Positions 35,534-49,400 of a stretch of 64,000 bases of DNA are shown in pieces (the stretch's first letter is position 1; the number at the start of each line of letters is the position of its first letter). The notes under the pieces are model-generated. The model was not told the origin of the DNA, did no database searches, and worked only from the letters and a program-made list of their open reading frames with translations. The stretch comes from Enchytraeus crypticus (lineage: Eukaryota; Annelida; Clitellata; Enchytraeida; Enchytraeidae). Location: contig CAJHZI010000741.1 of NCBI GenBank assembly GCA_905160935.1, positions 322,501 to 386,500 of the forward strand. Reading direction: 5' to 3'. Made by a program: the position numbers and the translations under genes.

Positions 35534-36664
35534 CCTTATGGTGGCTGTTGTGAAGCTTTAATCACAAACAGACTAACTGAGACTGTCAGTGACTGACTAT
35601 CCTGATTTATCTCGATAAGACACTGAATTGCTGCTAACACATAGCCCCACATATATACATGTTTATAATGTACAGAATGCAGCATGAACAAACCATGTAA
35701 AATATTAAAACTGAAAATTTCTTCACAAAATGTTCAGTTATTTTAAGTAAGATAACCAGACTTGGTAGCTTAAAATTTTATTGAAAATCTTAGTTCATCA
35801 GAGAGTTAAGGCACTTTAATGACATAACTCTTGTATAATACGATAGGTAAAGATAAGTTAAGGTAGCTAAATTAAAATAAAACTTTATAGTTATTAGTAT
35901 ATTTTATATATTGCTTAGAAATTTACACAGTCGTTCCTTAAAACTGCTTTTAGACATTTGTTGGGCAACTTGGCGGTGGTTGATGTAACGGATTACACAA
36001 CAATGAAGAATACATCTGTAATTCACTTTATATAAATTTAATATATTAAATATATCAATACAGCATGGCTGAGTCTGCAGCTCAACTACGTTCATATTCA
36101 TAATAGCCAAAGTTAAATAAAAAAATCATTATTACTATTAGATTTTAATTTATGAAAAATTCAATTAAAGACATTCTATTTAATATTATAATAATTTTCT
36201 AATGTTATAACTTATAATAGTATTTTAGAGGATTGACTGATGATAAGGTATGGTGCAGAGAAGAGTGGAGAAGGTCTATTTGTATCCTGACCCTAGCTAA
36301 ACTAGGATTCAAGGGAAGATGATGATGATTATAATATTGTCAAATTACAAAAAGGATCAGCAAAAAATGCACTTCAAATAATAAATAAATTCAGAAGGTG
36401 TTTAAAAAAAGCAAACAAAAACCGAAAAAATCACAGAAGAATAAAGGCAGAATTTTATAGAGTACTAGTTTACATCCTCTTGAATCTAGTACTCAGTAAA
36501 ATTCTAGCATTCGATTCAAATTAGGCTCCTTTAGTATGCACATGTTATAGATCTTCTTGCTAGAGCCACCTACAATCATAGCTCTGTATCTACTAATAAT
36601 TACTACTAAATTTAATAAAGATTCCGTATACCGAAGACTATGATTACGTATTTCCAACAAGAAC

Positions 36665-37537
36665 CAATTGAATTCTTTAGACGAAGGATAAATTGAATTC
36701 TTTAGACGAAGGATAAATTGAATTCTTTAGACGAAGGATAAATTGAATTCTGTAGAGGAAGGATAAATTGAATTCTTTAGACGAAGGATAAATTGAATTC
36801 TTTAGACGAAGGATAAATTGAATTCTGTAGAGGAAGGATAAATTGAATTCTTTAGACGAAGGATAAATTGAATTCTTTAGACGAAGGATAAATTGAATTC
36901 TGTAGAGGAAGGATAAATTGAATTCTTTAGACGAAGGATAAATTGAATTCTTTAGACGAAGGATAAATTGAATTCTGTAGACGAAGGATAAATTGAATTC
37001 TTTAGACGAAGGATAAATTGAATTCTTTAGACGAAGGATAAATTGAATTCTGTAGAGGAAGGATAAATTGAATTCTTTAGACGAAGGATAAATTGAATTC
37101 TTTAGACGAAGGATAAATTGAATTCTGTAGAGGAAGAACCAATTGAATTCTTTAGAGGAAGAACCAATTGAATTCTTTAGAGGAAGAACCAATTGAATTC
37201 TTTAGAAGAAGAACCAATTGAATTCTTTAGAGGAAGAACCAATTGAATTCTTTAGAGGAAGAACTAATTGAATTCTTTAGAAGAAGAACCAATTGAATTC
37301 TTTAGAGGAAGAACCAATTGAATTCTTTAGAGGAAGAACCAATTGAATTCTTTAGAAGAAGAACCAATTGAATTCTTTAGAGGAAGAACCAATTGAATTC
37401 TTTAGAGGAAGAACCAATTGAATTCTTTAGAAGAAGAACCAATTGAATTCTTTAGAGGAAGGATAAATTGAACTCTTTAGAGGAGGGATAAATTGAACTC
37501 TTTAGAGGAAGGATAAATTGAATTCTTTAGAGACATC
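36665..37537. repeat. 25-bp EcoRI-site satellite with 75-bp higher-order repeat
   Basis: About 35 copies of a 25-bp unit, each with GAATTC. In 36720-37130 the units cycle as two 'tttagacgaaggata' and one 'tgtagaggaaggata' (period 75). In 37130-37450 another trio rules: two 'tttagaggaagaacc' and one 'tttagaagaagaacc'. The last units are a third variant. The 171-residue minus-strand frame over the array follows from 75 being divisible by three and is not a gene. Confidence 0.95.
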
Positions 37538-39837
37538 TAGAAATCTTCTACTAGGTTAATTTGTCATGCCTTTTTTTTTTTTTTTTTCCTCAACTCTAGA
37601 GAATGAATAAAACCTAGTAAATAAACTTCAAATGGTTCTGATTAACACTTAAAACTGGTCAAAGCTGATCAGGACAAGTTCTCATTTTGGATATATAGCC
37701 TTTAATAATTTAAAAATTAACACTTTGCTAAAAAAATTGGATAAATTGATACGATATATTTAAAGAGCATCTAATTGATGTTTCTTAGGAATGATATAAA
37801 TTTGCAATTTAGAGAACAAATTACAAAAATCTATAACAGAGAGGAAAGGATCACCTGAAATTAACTACTTATTAAATACCTATTACATTTCCATAAGTAT
37901 TTTATGCAAAGTTGTAGGTTATTCAAATAAGATAGTAAGCTTTATCAGAGGTAGTTTAGAAACCATAAGCAGCAACAGCACTTAACTTACTTGAGGGTCG
38001 AACATAAACAACACTATCTCATTATTTGAATAATTCCACCACTATGTCACATTCGTGAAACTTGTAAACATTGATGATACATGTATTCTCATAGAAGGGT
38101 GATAGTTATGAAATGCTCTAATTAAATACTCTCTGCCTCCTGATCTTCGCATATGTTCTACTATTTCCACTTTCCGTTGTAAGTTAAAAACATATCTGAT
38201 GTTAAACCTTTATTATTTATTATTATAAAGGGGTATTAGCAAAAAACTTTAAGCTACATGTTATGTCTGATAAAGAGAGAATTAATTATAGGCCCGTCAT
38301 TCACTCTGAATTCTTTGTTATTGCAAAACAAATATTTAAAATATGAACATTAGAGAAACGACATCAGATAAATCTAGTAAATTTTAATAAAATGTAAAAA
38401 GGTCTACAATCAGCTGGCATTTCATACAGACAAATACAGCTTCAAAAAGTTAACAAATAGGCACTCAGCCTTTGTATTCAACCGATAAAAGAGTGTAAGA
38501 ATTTCAGTTAGGAAAATCGTCAAAAATACACAGGATTAATATCTTTAAACGAGAGAAGACTGAGAAGAGTTATGGATATCTTATAAATCTGGAATTGTTT
38601 ATTTAAAACTGTAAATAGATTTAGTAAAGTTTACTGTAACATTTGGTTTACTTTCCCAAATTGCTAGAACTTGAGGTCATAAGTATAAACCTATTAAATT
38701 TAGAAGTAGGCTAAATATATGAAAAAATGGCAGCGAATTGTTGATATTTTGAATGGGCTCTCAGAAGTGGTGAACATATTATACACTGCATGGCCTAGAT
38801 ATGTGACATTCTAAATTTCACATATTTAGTTGGTTATTTCCTTATTGATAAGAACTTTAAGTACCTATATCTTACTGAGCTATGTATTTGCGTCGGCTTA
38901 GTGTATTTAGTGGGTCTCAAATAAGCATTTAATTGCTTCTGATCCAGTTGTCTACCGTTATGTTATATTTATTGTTTTAACTCTTTAATAAAATATTGTC
39001 CTCGATATCAACATATTTAAAGTTAGGTCACTATACTTGTATTAACAATTTCATTAGTCTAACTTTACTAATTACTCACAAAATTTAATCGAATTTAATA
39101 ACTTCAAGGATCGTTTGTCTCATTGAAGTATATCTTAGAAATAAAGTAAAATACTGTTATAAATAAGGAATTTATAAATTTCAATCGTAAACAAACAACA
39201 ATACCAAAATAGATCGGCGGGTTTTCCAAATCAAACTTCCGCCGCAGTTAAAAGTCATGTCGATTTTCAATCTCTTCGCATTCTCACTATCCTACACCAG
39301 GATTGTAATCAAATAGTATGATAATTATAATCAAAGTGATAAAATAGCAACAATTAAGGTTTATATCATATGATATAGTTTACTTACAAAAGTAGGTTTT
39401 AGTGCTAGTCTCAACTATTGATCATTAACATTAGAAGAAACTGAAACAACGAAAGGAGAACGTATGTAAATACGTGATAGCATGAGAAAGTCTCCAATAT
39501 GGGCAGGCCTGAAGATCAGGATACATGGGCGTCTAAACCACAAGTGTAACTTAATAGCACGATGGTCTAAATGATCCACTGGGGCTATTATAACGGTTCA
39601 GCACGTATCAGAGATATAGAATTATAATTCTTTATTATATGGCACGTATACACTATGCTCGAGTGGTATCGACGAGGAGGACGTTAATGCGCCAAAGATA
39701 TACCTTATGCACTTAAAGCAGTGCTGCCTGATTTATGGAACAATTTACTCTACAAGATCTAAAATAATGTAATTTATGACTCAACGAAAAATTAAGAACA
39801 CTAACGCTGCCTCCAACTGTTTATTGGAGTGCAAATT

Positions 39838-40163
39838 ATGACTAGAGTAAAACACGCATTATAGTGAAATGATCAACTATGTCGATATCTATCACTTTAG
39901 ATACACATACTTGCACGGTCAAAGTTAAAAAAAGTAAACACGCATTATAGTGAATAATCAACTATGTTGATATCTATCACTTTTAAAACCACATGTTTAA
40001 TCCGTTAGGCAATTTAGACCATTTTCCATATACCAGTCCAGTGAATGTCCGAGATTTTACTCTCAGATCAGCGCGACCGGGATTCGAACCCACGAGGATT
40101 CAAATCACCTTAGGATTTGTCATTTAAAACGTCATGACGTTACCCCTACGCTATTTAGACATT
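39838..40163 (-). repeat. tRNA-derived SINE (family 2), full copy plus partial
   Basis: On the minus strand the full copy begins with an A-box-like TAGCGTAGGGGTAACG (about 40140-40155), followed by a canonical B box GGTTCGAATCCC (about 40079-40090). It ends with the 3' part 'gttgatcatttcactata' in derived form at about 39940. A second partial 3' end abuts it at 39838-39935. Confidence 0.75.
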
Positions 40164-40442
40164 ATTATTTAATCATTATTATTTAATATTTACACTGCAA
40201 TCTTGTACTAATTAGTAATTACTCTTGTGCGATCTAGCATGCCGTAGCACTGCAATCTTGTTGTCTGATTGACAGGTCCAAAAGCGACAGCGGCCCGGGA
40301 GTTTTTACTCAAATTAATCTTATGGATGGAGATCCTAAGCTCGTATTAATTATTGTTTGTTTTTTGTTGTTACTTGCTGTGAAAGTGTGCTAGAGTGATA
40401 GTTTGGTGGATTAGGCGATAATATTTCAAGCTCTGTGAAATA

Positions 40443-43400
40443 ATGGCCGGACGTTCTGCTACCGGTGGATCGGGGTCTTCTGATGTCAATGAACGTCGAT
40501 TGCGCCCAATTTATGGTTAGAATTTTAACTGAATGGTCAAATGCGTTCAGTGAACTTAGTATTTTTACTACACCGGCTTTATTTCCGTCATAGTAAATAA
40601 TTGGCAAAAAAGTAAACACGCACTATAATGAAATGATCAACTACGTTGATATCTATCACTATTTAACATAACATAACATTTACAGAGTCAGGAAGCAATT
40701 GTATGCTTGTTTAATTTTAAGAGCATTCTCATCAGAATGCTCTTAAAATGTAAATGAACCTAAAATGAATCTAAATGAACTAAAATGCTCTTAACTAAAA
40801 CCAATTAATATTAATCAACTCATACAGACTTCATGTCACCATGTCAAATTTATACATAGCCTATGTATAACACTGAACATGCAATTAGCTTCTAATTTAC
40901 ATGTTCTTATGTTTATCATATTTATTTTTAAAATCATTCACTGATTTTGCTTCCACAACTTTGCTTGGCAAACTATTCCAAGCATTTATAACTCTCTGAC
41001 TAAAGAAAAATTTCCTTAAATCTAGTCTATTTTCTAAATTTATTAAGTTTATAAATATGTCCCCTTGTGTTTCTGTTGTTTGATAAATTAAACCAAATAC
41101 TATGGTTAACTTTGCTGAAGCCTTTGAGTATCTTAAAAACTTCTATAAAATCTCCTCTAGTTCTTCTCTCACTTAAAGAGGTTAATCCTACGAATTTTAA
41201 TCTATTCTCATAACTAAGTTTTTGACAGTCAAATACCAGCCTTGTTGCTCTGGCTTGTATCCTTTCTAATTTGTCGATATCTTTCTTAAGATATGGGCAC
41301 TAAGCCTGAACGCAGTATTCAAGTTTGGGCCGTACAAGAGCCTTATATAGCCTTACCACAGTATCTTTATTTCTACATGCAATTGTTCTTTTAATCATTC
41401 TTAATACACAATTACCACTATTTACAACTTTATTACAATTTTCACTAAATTTAAAAGAGCTATCCATAAAGACTCCTAAACCCCTCTCACTGTTTGTGGA
41501 TTTTAGTTTAATATTGTTCAATGTATACTCAATTTCTAAATTATTATTCCCTATATGCATAACTCTACATTTCTCAGCATTGAACTCCATTAGCTAATCG
41601 CTAGACCACTTCTGTAATATTTTATATCATACTTTAAAATCTCAGCATCTTCAATGTTATTTACTACCTTTGCTACTTTAGAATCATCTGCAAATTTACT
41701 AAATTTAGATACAATATCTATGTCAATGTCATTGATGTAAACTAAAAATAATTAGTTTTCTATTGCTTAAACAATTACCTATCCACTTTAAAAGATTGCC
41801 CGTTATTCCATGTGCTTCCAACTTACTAGGTAATCTTTTATGTGGAACTTTATCAAACGCTTTAGCAAAGTCTAGATATAAGATATCAATGCTATTATTA
41901 TTATCTACTTCCTTTATAATATATTCTAAAAAATCTAGCAAATCAGTTAAACAAGAATGCCTACCAATAAAACCATGCTGACTATTTCTAATTAAGTTAT
42001 ATTCTTCCAAGAAACTAATTATTTTATCCTTAATAATGCTTTCAAATGTATTACCGATTATACTTGTTAAGCTTATAGGCTTTTAATACCACATGTTTAA
42101 ACCGTTGGGCAATTTAGACCATTTTTCGTATAACCAGTCCAGTGAATGTCCGAGATTTTACTCTCAGATCAGCGCGGCTGGGATTCAAACCTACGAGGGT
42201 CCATTCATCTCAGGAACTGTCATTTAAAACTTTATGACGTTACCCCTACGCTACTAAGACATTCTAATTGGCGTAGCAAATATCATATCAAGGCTGCATA
42301 GTGAAAATAAGAATTTGTCAGAAATAAATATTGATAATATATCAATCTGAGGATCATATAATTTATTAATTTAATGGTTTTGTAATCTTATATGAATACT
42401 AAATTGTTCTTTAAATAGTATTTTAGGCTAAGCTAATTTTTATAGTTTTGATGCGAGGCGAAGATCTTTCGTTCGGTGATCAAGACAAATGGTACACCTG
42501 AACCTTCAAGTTCTACGATGACCCTGGATGAGACTACGGACTGAACTTCATGCCGGAAGATGGTATTGACCTCTGCAAATAGAGATTGATTTGTTGGCAG
42601 TCGCTGCTATACAGGATCAACGCTACGACTGGAGATACTAAGCACTTAACTATTGAGCTGTGCTACCTACTCCTTGAGACAGCTGCTTACTTACTTTGTA
42701 ATTTCATTAGCACGCTAGCTTAGGAGTGGTCAAAACAATTTGTTATAGAGTGATTACTCTTCTAGAAAATCTGTAAAAGTCAGGAATTTGAGAGTGGTCA
42801 GGGAAATGTCAGGGAAAATGAAAAAGTCAGGGTAAGGTCAGGAGGAGCAGAATTAGAATTAGTTAACATTTTCAGTATATAAATTTAAAAAAATTTAAAC
42901 TCATGCATTTGAAAAAATTCACAGGCTATGTTGGTATTGAACTAAAACGAATATTAATCAAGATATCAATGGCAACACTTCAAAACCTTCAAAAAATGTT
43001 GGCATTGTCATTCTATTCAGAAGTCGATGCTGCCACGACAATAGAAATATCGAGACACACGGACTGTCAGGAAATAAGGTAGAAGTCACCCTCATTAGAG
43101 GGTCAACTTGTTGTCAGCAGCAGAGCTCGATGCAGTGAGAGTCAAATGCAGATATTTATTATGATAATTGGAATTTATTCTAATTGTATTTAATTATAAT
43201 TATCCCCTTCATATTCTTGTTATGTCCTGAATTTGATGAGTCACCAGTACACATGTATAATGTTTCTATGAGTTATTTGATGAGTCACCAGTACACATGT
43301 ATAATGTTTCTATGAGTTATTTGATGAGTCACCAGTACACATGTATAATGTTTCTATGAGTTATTTGATGAGTCACCAGTATACATGTATAATGTTTCTA

Positions 43401-46400
43401 TGAGTTATTTGATGAGTCACCAGTACACATGTATAATGTTTCTATGAGTTATTTGATGAGTCACCAGTACACATGTATAATGTTTCTATGAGTTATTTGA
43501 TGAGTCACCAGTACACATGTATAATGTTTCTATGAGTTATTTGATGAGTCACCAGTACACATGTATAATGTTTCTATGAGTTATTTGATGAGTCACCAGT
43601 ACACATGTGTAATGTTTCTCAATTATATTTTAGATTGTCTGGACAGTGGAAACAACAAGAAAGCGCTGGCAGAAGCTGAGCGTGTGTTGAAGAAGCAGAA
43701 AGATTTGTATTGTGCCAAGGTATGCCTCTTATGTGATTGTTTGGTTTAAGACACTTGTAAAAGTCTAGTAATGATTTCTATGTTTTAACACCAATTGAGC
43801 ACATTGCAAACTTGAATACCACTGGGCTGCTTGACTTTCATTGTCCATTTAGCGCTACTCTGTGACGCTTTACATAGAGCTTTATAAATTAATTTATTGA
43901 TGGATTATGCTAGAGATAATAATTTAATATTTAAAGGATAGTGCAATTACTAATTAGAGATACTTTTAATATTTTTTATAGGGTACATTTTATTGTTTGA
44001 TCGCTTGTTATAAATAAACTTTTTGAAATTGGTCTGCAGTGCTAAAATAATGTAAGACGACTCTTATGTCATCCTCAAAGACGAAAAGAATTTAAAGTTT
44101 GCATAAACTGATTGATAAAAGCTAAAGCTGGTAAAGCTAGTGTTAACGTCAGTTTCCTCACTCGAAAGCGATGTCAGTGAGACGAACCCAGGATTTGAGC
44201 CCCGCATATACTCTCCGCGGTCGAGTATCTTACTGACATCGCCACTGGCTCCAGCCAGTGACTGATATTCACTTATTGAAATTCATGATACTGCTGATTG
44301 AGATGCTATTCAATGTCTAAATTTAAAAGCATGGTAATTTACAAGTAAATTATGGCGAAACCAAGTAACTGTATTAACAGAGTTATTATTGACTTTCTTT
44401 TAGTTAAATGTTGAATTAGTGATTTGACATATATTGATACTTCTTAAGCCTACTAATAATTGTACCTGACACTCAACAGTGTTTGTTGGTGTTCTAAGAA
44501 GCTTGTTCTCATGTTGTAGGCTCTCAAGGCGTTGGCAATGATAAGACTGGGCAAACGGGATGAGGCTTTGCCGCTGTTAGATGAGGTACAGTGCCAAAAG
44601 CCCTCTGATGACAACACACTCACAGCCATGTCCATATGCTACAGGGAACTTAGCAAATGTAAGTAAAAAGCAAACTGGTAAGGCTAATGTTAAAGTCAGT
44701 TTCCTCAACCGAAAGCAATGTCAGTGACGGGCGAGCCCAGGATTTGAACCCCGCACATATTGATCCGCAGTCAAGTATATTACCGACATTTCCACAAACT
44801 CTCCTGTAGTTTAAGAGCTCAAACTATATTCCTTTTATAATAAGCTCCGTGATTTGATCTAATTTTAATAATATTTTAGTAGACTCACTGGGTTACGTAA
44901 TGTCTGCTCACTGTCCTTTTCTTATCTATTGGTATTGTATGAGATTATTTTATAGTATAAAATCCTTTGTATATGGTCTAATTTCTGCATTCTTAATTTT
45001 AATCTTCTTAAAATTCTTCCTTATATTAGTTGGAAACTTGACATTTCAAGATGTAGCTTCTGCGATATAAGTTAATTAAAATAAAGGTAAATTTAGTTAT
45101 TTAGACTAGATCTTCAAATGTTCCACCAATGTAATGATTGTACTTCGGGTGCTAACCTACTTTCTTTTCCGGACAATTAATCTTTTCTCAGTAGCTGCTT
45201 ATTAAATTTTGTTATTTCTAAACTGGAATTCGTTATCAATGGTTAATGGCATAAACTTTATGTGACATTCAAGTGCAAGTTTAAGACTAAAATCTTTTCT
45301 CTATGCTCTTAAGATTTTTTGTTTACTATTTTTACCTTATCTACCTTGCAGTTTTGCATCGTGCAGTAATGGTGTGATATACCTGTAGTAGTATAGTTTT
45401 AAAACGTATTTATATTGTTTGCTTCAATGTAGTTGTATAGTTTGCTTCAAAGTAGTCATATAGTTTACTTCTAAGTTATTGTATTGCTTGCTTCATTGAC
45501 ATTTCCTTTGGGTGAAGGGTTTTGACTTTTAAAAATACATTGACAGGCTGACTGATTGATTAATTGATATATTTTCTGCTTTCATAGCTGATAAATTGAA
45601 TGATCAATTAACTAATAGCTTCATTTGCCATTCATATGGCTGGAGCCAGTGGCGAAGTCGGTAAGATACTCGACCGCGAATCAGTTGGTGAGGGGTTAAA
45701 AACTTAAAATCCTGAGCTCGCCCGTCATTGACATCGCTTTCAAGCGAGGAAACTGACGTTACTTGATTTATTGGCTGACCGGTTGTACAGTCGACATGAT
45801 TGATTTATTGGCTGACTGGTTGTACAGTCGACATGATTGATTTATTGGCCGACCGGTTGTACAGTCGACATGATTGATTTATTGGCTGACCAGTTATACA
45901 GTCGACATGATTGATTACCGGTTGTACAGTCGACATGGTTGATTTATTGGCCGACCAGTTGTACAGTCGACATGATTGATTTATTGGCTGACCGGTTGTA
46001 CAGTCGACATGATTGATTTATTGGCTGACCGGTTGTACAGTCGACATGATTAATTTATTGGCTGACCGGTTGTACAGTTGACATGGTTGATTTATTGGCT
46101 GACTGGTTGTACAGTCGACATGGTTGCGGTCCTCTATGAGAACGCTCATGCAGTGAGACCAGACTCGGAGGAAGTACTGAAGTCGCTGTTCTTTGCCTAC
46201 GCGTGGCTGGGTAACTATAAGAAGCAGCAGCAGTATGGCATGGTCCTGCACAAGCTCAAGCCTCTCAAGAATCCCTACTACTTCTGGGCGGTCATGAGCA
46301 TCGTTATGCAGGCATGTGGCTTCTCTTAACTAATTTTATTATTATTATTTTTGAGTTAATATTGTTTGTCTTTACAGATCACTGGTTAACTTAACCTGGC

Positions 46401-49400
46401 GGCTCGTTTTGGCACAGCATGCATGTTTACCGGCATCTGAAAAGTATAGATTTTAAGTAATTAATTTAATTCTTCTTATATATGGATTTAGACTAATCAT
46501 TTGGTCTTAGAGGTTAGGTACCTATTTTATTTGCTTAGGGCAAAATATATGGGAATAATTAATTGCACTACTAAGTATTAAGCTACCGATTTTTAAGACT
46601 TTTTGAAGTACTGAGGTGGTTTGTATATCGACATTAATAAATGAACATCGACTGTGGTGCATAGTACTATCAAACGTCTTTTCTTAATGTTTGTATATAG
46701 TAAAAATGTAGGTTCTTAAAAACATGAATTGGCATTTAGTCTGCTCAATAACAATAAAAATATATATATTGCCTAATTGATGGTTGAATGGTTGCATTTT
46801 AAAAGCTTCTTTCAAAGTTTAAATGATTGATTGGTCGTTGATTAATTATTTAGGCAGAGGATGATAAAAAGTTAGGTCAGACCATGTTTCTGCCGCTAGC
46901 TGAGAAAATGACTCTAAAATATATACAGGATGGAAAGCTTGAGGTTGAAGCAGGTTTGTGGATCACTTTACTGTTGAACATGAGTTGATTAATTATAATT
47001 AGTTAAGTTATTCTGTTGCCGCTCACTCTTCAATCCTGTACTATGATTGGTAGTATAGTTTTACAAATCTTTGAGGATACTGATATGGACATTGCATTTA
47101 TTATTGTTTTGCATTTGCTTGCGGGGTCAGACGGTGCTGAACTGCTTGTAGTTGTATGTTACGTTTGAGATGTCCCTGACATCGCATTTGAGCTAGGTAC
47201 TGGACATTAGATCTTGGTATTGCACCATATTGTATATTTGAGTGATGCCTTGTTATTGAAGAGTTTTAATTTATACATGTATAACTAGCATTCTTGTACC
47301 TACAAAGACCACATAGTGCATCAAAATTAATTTTTATGTCTGTTTTCTATGTTTAAAAATGAAAGTTCATACTTGAATAGTGTTTGTATAATGTAAATAG
47401 ATATATTGGATTGATTGATGATATCTGATAGGAGTACATCTTTTTTTTACTGATTTTATATAATTAAACTTTATTTTCTTTTCTATTAAGGATATAGTGT
47501 TATTTTATGGAAAGTTCAAGATCGGATTGATTGATTGATATCTCTCTAGTTTTTTTCTAAGTAGCATATTCTAGGTAAATTTTCCTACTAGCATTCTGCT
47601 TTTGCACACCGTAAGGAGCACTTCTTTGATTAAGGAGCTAATCCATTCACAAAAAGGCTATGCATAGCCACTCCTTAATGCAGCCTGTATCTTAGGAATT
47701 GTATGGCTTCCAAGGTAATTTCCCTTTTTCGTCCTTATTTCTTGCTCAGTTGCTAAATTATTTCACGCACAGTCTTGATTGGTCTATAATTCAGTCTACC
47801 ACACATAACGAAGGTAAATTGAATGATATATTGATGCTATTTAATAGAACTGCTTCTGTCAGTATTCTTCATCCTATCGTTTGTCACATTTTTCAATTAT
47901 CATTTGGACGTCACTTGTCTGATAATATTGTCGTTGTATTACAGAACTGTGTGTGATAGTACTCTCGTTGTATACAAAGCTGTGTGTGACAGTATTGTCG
48001 TTGTATGTGTGATAGTATTGTAGTTGTATTACAGAGCTGTGTGTGATAGTATTGTCGTTGTATGTGTGATAATATTGTAGTTGTATTACAGAGCTGTGTG
48101 TGATAGTACTCTCGTTGTATACAAAGCTGTGTGTAATAGTATTGTAGTTGTATAACAGAGCTGTGTGTGATAGTACTCTCGTTGTATACAAAGCTGTGTG
48201 TGATAGTATTGTAGTTGTATTACAGAGCTGTGTGTGATAGTACTCTCGTTGTATACAAAGCTGTGTGTGATAGTATTGTAGTTGTATTACAGAGCTGTGT
48301 GTGATAGTATTGTCGTTGTATACAAAGCTGTGTGTGATAGTATTGTCGTTGTATTACAGAACTGTGTGTGATAGTATTGTCGTTGTATTACAGAACTGTG
48401 TGTGATAGTATTGTAGTTGTATTACAGAGCTGTGTGTGATAGTACTCTCGTTGTATACAAAGCTGTGTGTGATAGTATTGTCGTTGTATAACAGAGCTGT
48501 GTGTGATAGTATTGTCGTTGTATTACATAACTGTGTGTGATAGTATTGTAGTTGTATTACAGAGCTGTGTCTGATAGTATTGTAGTTGTTTTACATAACT
48601 GTGTGTGATAGTATTGTCGTTGTATTACAGAACTGTGTGTGATAGTATTGTAGTTGTATTACAGAGCTGTGTGTGATAGTATTGTAGTTGTATTACAGAG
48701 CTGTGTGTGATAGTATTGTCGTTGTATTACAGAACTGTGTGTGATAGTATTGTCGTTGTATTACAGAACTGCGTCTACTAGTATTGTCGTTGTAGTACAG
48801 AACTGTGTGTGATAGTGTTGTCGTTGTATGTGTGATAGTATTGTAGTTATATTACAGAGCTGTGTGTGATAATATTGTAGTTGTATTACAGAGCTGTGTG
48901 TGATAGTATTGTCATTGTATTGCGTCTGATAGTATTGTCATTTTATTACAGAGCTGCGTCTGATAGTATTGTCGTTGTATTGCGTCTGATAGTATTGTCG
49001 TTGTATTGCGTCTGATAGTATTGTGTTGTATTGCGTCTGATAGTATTGTGTTGTATTGCTTCTGATAGTATTGTGTTGTATTTATAGAACTGCGTCTATT
49101 AGTATTGTCGTTATATTGCAGAGCTGCGGCTCTACCTGATCATACTGGACTGCCTGGCTAAGCACGCAGAGGCTGTGGAGGTGCTGCGAGGACCTCTCTC
49201 AGCCAAGCTCACGTCTGAGCCTGACTTTGTGCGACGCTATGAGGCTGAGCTCCTCGTTAAGCTTGAGCGATGGTCCGAGGCGTGCGAGGCTTATAGGAAA
49301 CTTCTTGTTGACAGGTTAGTTAGCTTGATAAAAGCCATGACTTGTAAGACATTGATTTATACACAGATATGCAAACATATAGTTAAAGTAATTATGTATG

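Larger units (their letters stand above)
35534..40442. other. Intergenic between head-to-head RNFT and NAA25
   Basis: Holds the two promoters. Contents: an (ATG)n-tailed LINE fragment (about 36240-36330), the 25-bp satellite (36665-37537), a T16 run near 37570 and two SINE family 2 pieces (39838-40163). A CpG-containing stretch at about 39210-39260 (plus strand ggcgggttttcc, cttccgccgcag) stands out from the AT-rich background and could be a promoter or first exon. No coding segment was recognised. Confidence 0.5.

Noticed and set aside
36677..37192. 171-residue minus-strand repeat frame
   Set aside because: 75-bp higher-order satellite period divisible by three; no coding support.
39205..39300. 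Shared bidirectional CpG promoter for RNFT and NAA25
   Set aside because: Only a short CpG-containing stretch is visible, more than 1 kb from either start codon; not enough to call a regulatory feature.
43240..43615. CRISPR-like regular repeats, also at 62752-62993
   Set aside because: Direct tandem units without unique spacers in a eukaryotic intron.
43240..43634. A tenth acceptor-spanning array at NAA25 exon 2
   Set aside because: The 44-bp unit stops about 15 bases short of the acceptor and does not contain the splice junction; it is only adjacent.
47874..48191. 105-residue Thr/Tyr/His minus-strand frame
   Set aside because: Reading of the acceptor satellite in NAA25 intron 5.
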